From an uncultured Prevotellaceae bacterium (GTDB lineage: Bacteria > Bacteroidota > Bacteroidia > Bacteroidales > Muribaculaceae): a stretch of 40,319 bases of DNA. Positions within the stretch are counted from its first letter, which is position 1. Each line of letters starts with the position of its first letter. This document shows, piece after piece, positions 33,948-40,319 of the stretch. The position numbers and the translations under genes are program-made. The stretch covers positions 1-40,319 of the forward strand of contig ONYP01000008.1 in assembly GCA_900322135.1 (NCBI GenBank), read 5' to 3'. Under the pieces are notes generated by a model. That model saw nothing but the letters and a program-made list of their open reading frames with translations, searched no databases and had not been told where the DNA came from.

Positions 33948-34889
33948 ATGGATTATACAATGAGAAAAGACCGACGAGAGCCGATACAGGAAATGTCATT
34001 CTTGCCCGAGTGCAGGAATGTCATCGCGCTCGATGACCTGATACTGGCGATGGACAACCTGAATGAGGCGGCAGGCATCTCGTTCCATGACGAGGATGCT
34101 GAGCGGCTCCAGCGTTTCCCGTTGCGACTGGGATACTCTTGTTTGCTGTTCGTCTCCAGCGGCAGGGTAAGGTTTAACGCCGATTTCCGCGATATTGCGG
34201 TCAAGGGCGGCATGTGTGCTGTCATCCCTGTAGGCACTATCCTGGAGCGTGTGGACACCGACCCCGGCACCAGGCTGGTGTTCCTGTGGTTCTCACCCGA
34301 TGGCCTGCCGTCATCGTCGCCCGATCGCCAGGGTGATGCCTCCCCGTTGAATGCCTTGCGCATCTCAACGCCGGTGTTGCAGCCTGTGCATGAGGACATG
34401 TTCAAGCGTGTCTACGGGATGCTGCGCACGATGATGGCCGACCCGGCGTTTGAGGTCAACCGTAGCCGCTGCGTGTTCCATTGCCTGAATCTGTTGGACG
34501 GCATTCTCGCCCAGGGGACGCCTTGCGGGTCCCAACGGCCAGCCAGGGCATCGCGGCGCGACGAGATCGTGGCGCGTTTCCTGCAGGGTGTCCAGGGGAA
34601 TTACCGCCAGCACCGCGACCTGGGTTTCTATGCCGACCTGCTTGGCCTGTCGCTCAAGTATATGTCCCATGTCATCTTTGAGCAGACAGGGCGCCATCCG
34701 TCACAATGGATTAAGGATTATGTCATCCTCGATGCCAAGACGATGCTGCGCAGCCGCCGTTACACCGTGCAGCAAGTCGCCGAGGAACTGAATTTCCCCA
34801 ACCAGTCATTCTTCGGCAAGTACTTCAAGGAAGCCGTGGGCGTGTCTCCAAAGAAGTGGGTCAGGCAAGAGGACGGCGGTGTGTCATAA
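33948..34889 (+). CDS. AraC family transcriptional regulator
   Basis: 313 residues from ATG 33948; the in-frame ATG at 33960 (MRKDRREPIQE) may be the real start because the -7 box would leave almost no leader for the first. The N-terminal part (about 40-140) is cupin-like (LRLGYSCLLFVSSGRVRFNADFRDIAVKGGMCAVIPVGT). The C-terminus (about 205-305) is an AraC-type double helix-turn-helix: DLGFYADLLGLSLKYMSHVIFEQTGRHPSQWI, then TVQQVAEELNFPNQSFFGKYFKEAVGVSPKKW. The ligand and target genes are unknown; neighbours are unrelated genes on other transcripts. Confidence 0.93.
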   Translation: MDYTMRKDRREPIQEMSFLPECRNVIALDDLILAMDNLNEAAGISFHDEDAERLQRFPLRLGYSCLLFVSSGRVRFNADFRDIAVKGGMCAVIPVGTILERVDTDPGTRLVFLWFSPDGLPSSSPDRQGDASPLNALRISTPVLQPVHEDMFKRVYGMLRTMMADPAFEVNRSRCVFHCLNLLDGILAQGTPCGSQRPARASRRDEIVARFLQGVQGNYRQHRDLGFYADLLGLSLKYMSHVIFEQTGRHPSQWIKDYVILDAKTMLRSRRYTVQQVAEELNFPNQSFFGKYFKEAVGVSPKKWVRQEDGGVS

Positions 34890-35002
34890 ATCCGACACGG
34901 TAGATTGACCGTGCTATCGCACGGGAAACTATTCAAATTAATCAAAAATTACATTATAAAATTCATAATATCATATTTTTAATTCAAAATATGTTTAATT
35001 TC

Positions 35003-35017
35003 CCGCCCGCAGGGCGG
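35003..35017. repeat. Short GC hairpin in AT-rich intergenic DNA
   Basis: CCGCCC-GCA-GGGCGG. Not followed by T on either strand, so not a good terminator. It lies between the AraC-type gene and the phosphoesterase gene. Confidence 0.4.
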
Positions 35018-35079
35018 TCATCATTCTAGCAGTTGAATTATGACACACACCCCTGCCGCAGCACCGCCACGGCTTGCTG

Positions 35080-36171
35080 TCATTGCCCGGCAGGGGTGAT
35101 GGTGATGACGGCATACTCCGAATCGGTGCCGATGCGGAACTTGCCGCCCCAGATTCCTATGCCTGAACTCACATAATAGTCGGTCTTGCCGCGTTTGTAA
35201 GCACCGTAGTCACACTCATACATCGCCCTGGTCACCCAGTTCAGGGGCCAGACTTGACCCCTGTGGGTATGGCCGCTCAACTGCAGGTCCACTCCGCTTT
35301 GTTCAGCCTCCTCGAGGTGATAGGGCTGATGGTCTAGCAGAATGATATAGCGTGTGGAGTCGATGCCTTGCATCAGTTGTCCGACACTCTTGCGGTTACG
35401 GTTGCTCCGGTCGTCACGGCCCACGATGGTCAAGCCCTCGTAGTCGAAGGTGCCGTCACGCAGTACACTTATACCCGTCTGCTGCAGCAGACTGAGTGCC
35501 TCATCGATGCCGGTAATGTATTCGTGGTTGCCCAGGCATGCTACGACAGGGCAGTTCAGGCGCTTTAACTCCTCGGCTGTGCCTTGCTCACGCAGCGGTC
35601 GCACATTGCCGTCTATGATGTCGCCAGCAATCAGGACCAGGTCGGGTTGCTCGGCATTGACCATGTCCACCCAACGGCCCACCTCGGCACGCGGGTTGTG
35701 GAATCCGGCATGCAGGTCACTCAGCATGACGATTTTCATGGGACGCTCGAGGGGCTTATTGGTCGTGAGATGGATTTCCTGTCGCTGCTTGTCACGGTAA
35801 TGGATGTTGCCGGCGACGAAGACGGTGAGCATCACCCCGGCCAACACGACGGCTGTGACGGCATTGTCACGCAGCCATGTGGCGGGGACAATGTGAACCA
35901 GTCGGCCGATGTCAAGCAGCAGGAAGGCCATCAGCAGATAGAACATGATGATCAGCCATGAATTGCCGATTTCATACATCGCTGTTGCCATGCCCAACGG
36001 CAACTTGTCGCTCGTGAACTGCAACACCATACAGGCCAAGGCCAGCAGCATGAGTACGATTGTCACAATCTTGAGCGGCGTGGACAGCGGCAGCACGCGC
36101 CACACATGCCAGGACACATAACCCTGCATGACCAACATCACGGTCAGCGCCACAACAATGAATTTTGCCAT
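35080..36171 (-). CDS. Membrane-anchored metallophosphoesterase (YkuE/YaeI-like)
   Basis: 363 residues. The first ~125 contain four hydrophobic helices (about 3-20, 35-52, 70-90, 103-121). The catalytic domain follows, with calcineurin-type metal ligands in order: MLSDLHAGF, LVLIAGDIIDG, CLGNHEYITG, ILLDHQPYH and LSGHTHRGQVWP. Such proteins hydrolyse phosphoesters with two metal ions; related ones act on membrane lipids such as UDP-diacylglucosamine, but the substrate is not readable here. The gene is divergent from the helicase at 36270. A perfect 11-bp inverted repeat spans its 3' end (35048-35098). Confidence 0.92.
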   Translation of the reverse strand: MAKFIVVALTVMLVMQGYVSWHVWRVLPLSTPLKIVTIVLMLLALACMVLQFTSDKLPLGMATAMYEIGNSWLIIMFYLLMAFLLLDIGRLVHIVPATWLRDNAVTAVVLAGVMLTVFVAGNIHYRDKQRQEIHLTTNKPLERPMKIVMLSDLHAGFHNPRAEVGRWVDMVNAEQPDLVLIAGDIIDGNVRPLREQGTAEELKRLNCPVVACLGNHEYITGIDEALSLLQQTGISVLRDGTFDYEGLTIVGRDDRSNRNRKSVGQLMQGIDSTRYIILLDHQPYHLEEAEQSGVDLQLSGHTHRGQVWPLNWVTRAMYECDYGAYKRGKTDYYVSSGIGIWGGKFRIGTDSEYAVITITPAGQ

Positions 36172-36190
36172 GTTTTCTCTTTTTTGAGCG

Positions 36191-36198
36191 CAAAAATA
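36191..36198 (-). promoter_or_regulatory. Probable -7 box of the metallophosphoesterase
   Basis: Minus strand TATTTTTG, 19 bases before the ATG. Confidence 0.5.
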
Positions 36199-36240
36199 CT
36201 AAAAAAACGCACAATTGGTGGTTGATGCGGGATTATTAAC

Positions 36241-36248
36241 TAATTTTG
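36241..36248 (+). promoter_or_regulatory. Probable -7 box of the DEAD-box helicase
   Basis: TAATTTTG, 21 bases before the ATG. Confidence 0.55.
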
Positions 36249-36269
36249 TAGCATAAATCGCCGTAACCG

Positions 36270-37592
36270 ATGAAGGAGAAAGAACTATTGCAGATTGTCA
36301 AGGAGCGCATGGGCATCGATACGCTCAACGACATGCAACATAAGGCGCTGGAAAAGTGGAAGTCGGGCGGGGGAGACCTGGTGCTCTATTCGCCCACGGG
36401 CACAGGCAAGACGCTGGCCTTTGCCTTGTGCGTCCTGCAATCCCTCAAGCCACCCATGGGGCTGCTGCAGGCTGTGGTCGTGGCTCCGTCACGCGAATTG
36501 GTGATGCAGACGGCCGAAATCCTGCGCCGACTTGCCGATGGCTACAAGGTGACGCCCTGCTATGGTGGACATGCCGTAGCCGACGAGAAGGCATCGCTGG
36601 CAGTAACGCCCGATATTATCGTCGCGACTCCCGGCAGGCTGCTGGATCACCACAAGCGTGGTCACATCGACCTCGGCGGCACGCGGCTGCTGGTACTCGA
36701 TGAGATGGATAAATCCCTGGAATTAGGCTTTGAGGAGGAGATGAGGCAACTGCTCAAACAGATGCCTCGCTTGAATCGGCGCATCTTGGCTTCGGCCACT
36801 GTCCTTGAGGCGGTACCCGACTATGTGCGGCTTCACAATCCATTCACGCTCAATGTCCTGGAAGAGGTCGAACAACCTGTCGAGCGCATCAGCGTTTGGC
36901 AAGTGATGGCCGACGGCAAGGACAAACTCGAGACCTTAAAGCGACTGCTGCTCAGCCTGGGCGGCGGCAAGACCATTGTGTTTGTGGGGTTCCGCGAGAG
37001 TGTGGAACGCATCCACCAGGCATTGACTGGATGTGGAATGGTTTCGGGAATCTATCACGGGGCGTTGGAACAACAGGACCGTGAGCGCGCTGTCGCTATG
37101 CTTAACAACGGCAGCATCAATGTGCTGGTTGCTACTGACCTGGCCTCGCGAGGACTGGACATCGACACCGTGGAGCATATCGTGCATTACCACCTGCCGT
37201 TGACCGAACAGGTCTATATCCACCGCAATGGTCGCACCGCTCGCGTCGATGCCACGGGCCAGGCCTATGTCATCACGGCACCCGGCGAGGACTTGCCCCA
37301 GTGGATTGAAACTAACGGCACGATGCAGCCTGAGCCCGCACGGCAGGTGCCTGCTCCGGCCATGGCGACGCTCTATTTCCAGGCAGGCAAGAAGGAAAAA
37401 CTGTCCCGTGGCGACATCATGGGCTTTATTGCCAACAACGGCGGCATTCCCGCGGGCGACATCGGCCGCATCGATGTGCGTGACCATTATGCGCTGGCGG
37501 CAGTACCGCGGCAGCATGCCACACAGGTGCTGCGACTGCTCCAGTCGGCTAAAATCAAGGGCCGCAAAGTGAGAATTTCACTGCTCAAGTAA
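36270..37592 (+). CDS. DEAD-box RNA helicase, DbpA-like
   Basis: 440 residues. Motifs in order: MQHKALEKW (Q motif region), SPTGTGKT (motif I), PSRELVMQ, TPGRLL, DEMD (motif II, with Met in place of Ala), SAT (motif III), ATDLASRGLDI (V) and HRNGRTAR (VI). The C-terminal ~75 residues (ATLYFQAGKKEKLSRGDIMGFIANNGGIPAGDIGRIDV) match the DbpA-type RNA-binding domain, which in the family targets 23S rRNA helix 92 during large-subunit assembly. DEMD is, as I recall, usual in the Bacteroidota branch. The fbp gene follows on the same strand after 84 bases. Confidence 0.93.
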   Translation: MKEKELLQIVKERMGIDTLNDMQHKALEKWKSGGGDLVLYSPTGTGKTLAFALCVLQSLKPPMGLLQAVVVAPSRELVMQTAEILRRLADGYKVTPCYGGHAVADEKASLAVTPDIIVATPGRLLDHHKRGHIDLGGTRLLVLDEMDKSLELGFEEEMRQLLKQMPRLNRRILASATVLEAVPDYVRLHNPFTLNVLEEVEQPVERISVWQVMADGKDKLETLKRLLLSLGGGKTIVFVGFRESVERIHQALTGCGMVSGIYHGALEQQDRERAVAMLNNGSINVLVATDLASRGLDIDTVEHIVHYHLPLTEQVYIHRNGRTARVDATGQAYVITAPGEDLPQWIETNGTMQPEPARQVPAPAMATLYFQAGKKEKLSRGDIMGFIANNGGIPAGDIGRIDVRDHYALAAVPRQHATQVLRLLQSAKIKGRKVRISLLK

Positions 37593-37676
37593 CAATAATG
37601 CCATCATGACTTCCGTTAAAATAATGATATATATTAGGTACCTTAAACTTAAATCAAGCTATAGCGATTACTGACT

Positions 37677-39686
37677 ATGAAACCTGCAAAAAGAAAACGA
37701 GACATCTATTTCCTGAAATTGCTCTCACGCAGTTTCCCCAATGTGGCAACGGCAAGCACCGAGATCATCAATCTCGAGGCCATCCTGAACCTGCCCAAGG
37801 GAACAGAGCATTTCCTGGCCGACCTGCATGGCGAGTACCTGGCCTTCCAGCATGTGCTGCGCAATGCTAGCGGAACGATCAAGCGCAAGGTGAGCGAAAT
37901 CTTCAGCGACTCGCTCAGTTCCAGGGAGCAGAAGGACCTGTGCACACTCATCTACTATCCTGCCGAGAAACTTGAACTCATCAAGGACGAGATCACCGAC
38001 CTTGACGAGCTCCATGACTGGTACTTCATCACCATCAACAGACTGGTGAAGGTGTGCCGCAATGTTTCTTCCAAATACAGCCGCTCCAAGGTGCAGAAGG
38101 CGCTGCCCGAGGACTTCTCCTATATCATCCAGGAATTGCTGCACGAGCGCAGCAGTGACCAGAACAAGCAGGCCTATGTGGATGTGATTGTCAAGACCAT
38201 CATCTCGACTCACCGTGCCGACGAGTTCATCATCACGATGTGCAACCTGATCCAGCAATTGACCATCGACATGCTGCACCTGCTGGGGGATGTGTATGAC
38301 CGAGGCCCCAGCCCCGACAAGATCATGGACATCCTGTGCGGCTTCCACAACTTCGACATCCAGTGGGGCAACCACGACATCCTGTGGATGGGTGCCGCGG
38401 CAGGCAACGACTGCAGTATCGCCAATGTGCTGCGCATCGCCCTGCGCTACGGCAACCATGGCGTGCTGGAGGACGGCTACGGCATCAACCTGCTGCCGCT
38501 GGCCACCTTTGCCATGGACACCTATGCCAACGACCCGTGCACCCGCTTCATCCCCAAGGACGGCAGTGCCAACGACCCCAAGCGTGCACGCACCGCCCAG
38601 CTCGTGGCTCAGATGCACAAGGCCATCAGCATCATCCAGTTCAAGCTCGAGGCCGCTGCCATCAAGCGCCGTCCCGAGTTTGACATGAAGGACCGCCTAT
38701 TGATGGACAAGATGGACCTGAAGAAGGGCATCATCAAGATCAAGGGCGTGGAGTATGAACTGCTCGATACCAATTTCCCGACGGTTGACCCCAAACATCC
38801 TTATAAACTGACCGCCGAGGAGCAGAACATTGTCGACAAGCTCCACCAGTCGTTTACCGATAGCGAGAAGCTGCGCAAGCACATGAAATGCCTCTTCCGC
38901 AACGGTTGTCTGTATACCATCGCCAACGGCAACCTGCTTTACCACGCTTCAATACCCCTCAACGACGACGGCACACTCAAGGATGTGACTATCCGAGGCG
39001 AGAAGTACCATGGCAAGGAATTGCTGAAACGGGCAGGTACCCTGATACGCTCGGCTTACTTCGGCTGTGATGACCCCGAGGAGCGTGCCTTTGCGCTCGA
39101 CTACTTGTGGTACTTGTGGTGTGGCAAGGATTCGCCGGCGTTTGACAAGAGCAAGATGGCGACCTTTGAGCGCTACTTCATCGCCGACAAGGAAACCCAC
39201 AAGGAGGTCAAGGGTGCTTACTATACCATGCGTGACAACCCTGAGGTCGTGGACATGATCCTTGACGAGTTTGGCGTCGAGGGCGAGCACCGACACATCA
39301 TCAACGGCCATGTGCCCGTCAAGACCATCAAGGGCGAGAACCCCATCAAGGCGGGCGGCAGACTCATGGTGATTGACGGCGGCTTCTCCAAGGCCTATCA
39401 GCCCGAGACCGGTATCGCCGGATATACCCTCGTGTATCACTCGAGAGGCTTTGAACTGGTTCAGCACGAGCCGTTCTCGTCAATCGACGAAGCCGTGAGA
39501 CTGGGACAGGATATCAAGTCCACCCGCAGCCTTGTGGAGCTGACCAACCACCGCATGCATGTCAAGGATACTGATATAGGTGCCGAGCTGCAGTCTCAGA
39601 TCGAGGACCTCAAGGAGCTCCTGGATGCCTATCGTTCGGGAGACCTTAAAGAACGCAACCTGCGTCCTATCACCAACAAGCGGTAG
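37677..39686 (+). CDS. fbp: Fructose-1,6-bisphosphatase, class III
   Basis: 669 residues, the usual length for class III FBPase. Removes the 1-phosphate from fructose 1,6-bisphosphate in gluconeogenesis. The phosphoesterase-fold metal motifs are HFLADLHGEYLAF (residues about 45-57), LLGDVYDRGP, WGNHDILWMGAA and, near the end, HIINGHVPVK with VIDGGFSKAY. The start MKPAKRKRDIYFLKLLSRSFPN is typical. No clear -7 box lies in the 84-base gap after the helicase gene, so they may share a transcript. A terminator follows. Confidence 0.97.
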   Translation: MKPAKRKRDIYFLKLLSRSFPNVATASTEIINLEAILNLPKGTEHFLADLHGEYLAFQHVLRNASGTIKRKVSEIFSDSLSSREQKDLCTLIYYPAEKLELIKDEITDLDELHDWYFITINRLVKVCRNVSSKYSRSKVQKALPEDFSYIIQELLHERSSDQNKQAYVDVIVKTIISTHRADEFIITMCNLIQQLTIDMLHLLGDVYDRGPSPDKIMDILCGFHNFDIQWGNHDILWMGAAAGNDCSIANVLRIALRYGNHGVLEDGYGINLLPLATFAMDTYANDPCTRFIPKDGSANDPKRARTAQLVAQMHKAISIIQFKLEAAAIKRRPEFDMKDRLLMDKMDLKKGIIKIKGVEYELLDTNFPTVDPKHPYKLTAEEQNIVDKLHQSFTDSEKLRKHMKCLFRNGCLYTIANGNLLYHASIPLNDDGTLKDVTIRGEKYHGKELLKRAGTLIRSAYFGCDDPEERAFALDYLWYLWCGKDSPAFDKSKMATFERYFIADKETHKEVKGAYYTMRDNPEVVDMILDEFGVEGEHRHIINGHVPVKTIKGENPIKAGGRLMVIDGGFSKAYQPETGIAGYTLVYHSRGFELVQHEPFSSIDEAVRLGQDIKSTRSLVELTNHRMHVKDTDIGAELQSQIEDLKELLDAYRSGDLKERNLRPITNKR

Positions 39687-39715
39687 ATTGTAGAAACTTT
39701 CTGCTGCACGCATTA

Positions 39716-39762
39716 CCCCCTCACGCCGGTCCCAACAAGACATCCGTGAGGGGGGATGTTTT
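39716..39762 (+). terminator. Intrinsic terminator of fbp
   Basis: CCCCCTCACG (39716-39725) pairs perfectly with CGTGAGGGGG (39745-39754), then GATG and TTTT. Confidence 0.8.
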
Positions 39763-39847
39763 ATCATAAATGCTCAAAAACGGTACATTTGTTAAACGAT
39801 AAGGGCAATATTTGGTCTAAAAAAAGATTGTGTAAATGTTTTTTTAC

Positions 39848-39855
39848 TATATTTG
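39848..39855 (+). promoter_or_regulatory. Probable -7 box of the OmpA-like lipoprotein
   Basis: TATATTTG, 51 bases before the ATG, with ATTG 17 bases further upstream. Confidence 0.55.
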
Positions 39856-39906
39856 CATGTTGTAACAATAGAGAATTCACATTATTCATTATAAAAAACT
39901 GAAAAA

Positions 39907-40319
39907 ATGAAGAAGACTTTATGTATCTTATTGAGTGCAATGATGATGCTCGGTTTCTCGGGCTGTGGTTCACTGAACAATGCCGCTAAGGGCGGCCTCA
40001 TCGGTGGTGGCGGCGGCGCTGCTATTGGTGCTGGCATCGGTGCCCTCATCGGCAAGGGCAAGGGTGCTGCCATCGGCGGTGCTATCGGTGCTGTGGCTGG
40101 CGGTGTTGCCGGCACGCTCATCGGCAAGAAGATGGACAAGCAGCGCGAGGAACTCGCCCGTATCTCGGGCGCCCAGGTTGACACCTGCACCGATGTTAAC
40201 GGCTTTGAGGCCATCAGGGTGACCTTCGACAGCGGTATCCTCTTCGGTTTCAACAGTTCTAAGTTGAGCGAAGATGCCAAGGCATCACTGAGCAAGTTTG
40301 CCACCTCGCTCATCAACAA
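39907..40319 (+). CDS. Glycine-zipper OmpA-family lipoprotein, 3'-truncated by window edge
   Basis: An open frame from ATG 39907 running off the window; 137 complete codons seen. Lipoprotein signal MKKTLCILLSAMMMLGFSGC with lipobox FSG-C at residue 20. Next comes a glycine-zipper membrane segment rich in G, A and I (GGGGGAAIGAGIGALIG...AIGGAIGAVAGGVAG), a charged helix (KKMDKQREELARI), and the beginning of an OmpA-like domain (VTFDSGILFGFNSSKLSEDAKASLSKFA). OmpA-like domains bind peptidoglycan and tether the outer membrane. The rest of the domain lies outside the window. Confidence 0.9.
   Translation, partial: MKKTLCILLSAMMMLGFSGCGSLNNAAKGGLIGGGGGAAIGAGIGALIGKGKGAAIGGAIGAVAGGVAGTLIGKKMDKQREELARISGAQVDTCTDVNGFEAIRVTFDSGILFGFNSSKLSEDAKASLSKFATSLIN

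Noticed and set aside
35048-35098. 11-bp inverted repeat at the 3' end of the metallophosphoesterase gene as a terminator
   Set aside because: Arms are perfect (CACCCCTGCCG/CGGCAGGGGTG) but the loop is 29 bases, one arm is in the coding sequence and there is no T tract.
1-40319. CRISPR array, prophage, insertion sequence or toxin-antitoxin pair
   Set aside because: No regularly spaced repeats, transposase, integrase or recognisable toxin/antitoxin protein was found on either strand.

Overview
The window looks like a chromosomal segment of a gut-type member of the Bacteroidales, most likely Muribaculaceae or a close relative. The evidence is: promoter boxes of the Bacteroidota type (TAnnTTTG at -7, sometimes with TTTG about 20 bases upstream) in front of many genes; a type IX secretion sorting tail of the 'NIMGQ...IVVTTYTDG...K' kind; a C10 (streptopain-like) peptidase with a dockerin-like tail; two family-92 mannosidases; and Bacteroidota-style housekeeping genes (two-subunit KorAB, class III fructose-bisphosphatase, dxs-trkA-trkH). 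Coding density is high and coding sequence is GC-rich, while intergenic DNA is AT-rich. No phage, insertion sequence, CRISPR array or integrase was seen.

Layout. 1-1805: 3' part of topB, a small Cys-rich membrane protein and tRNA-Cys. 2208-5771: recJ and recQ overlapping on the + strand; the recJ start region looks damaged. 5849-9184 (-): a large secreted protein with two ~290-residue tandem modules and a sorting tail. 9502-12383 (+): 2-oxoacid:ferredoxin oxidoreductase korA-korB. 12458-16621 (-): DUF445 protein, LolA-like protein, FtsK translocase. 16848-21787 (-): operon of a small membrane protein, dxs, trkA, trkH. 22005-24440: C10 peptidase (-) divergent from a lipoprotein (+). 24441-24907: gene-poor stretch with a candidate small RNA. 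24908-29375 (-): two GH92 mannosidases. 29532-32390 (+): S9 peptidase, then a DUF2284 protein just after a strong hairpin terminator. 32513-33355 (+): secreted protein of unknown function; 33363-33734 (-): DUF486 membrane protein. 33948-34889 (+): AraC-type regulator. 35080-36171 (-): membrane metallophosphoesterase. 36270-39686 (+): DEAD-box helicase and fructose-1,6-bisphosphatase. 39907-40319 (+): start of a glycine-zipper OmpA-type lipoprotein cut by the window edge.

How it fits together. Most of the window is housekeeping: DNA topology, repair and chromosome segregation, central carbon metabolism, isoprenoid precursor synthesis and potassium uptake. The accessory, host- or nutrient-facing part is exported: mannosidases for mannose-containing glycans, S9 and C10 peptidases, and the repeat protein. 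The first mannosidase carries, at matching positions, the residues I remember as marking alpha-1,2 specificity in BT3990; the second lacks them, so the pair probably cuts different linkages.

The most interesting points are the disrupted recJ N-terminus with a 9-bp inverted repeat at the break, a possible unannotated small RNA at 24727-24890, a terminator-like hairpin 15 bases before the DUF2284 start, the tandem-duplicated surface protein, and the GH92 pair. I did not find clear evidence of a wholly new multi-gene system.
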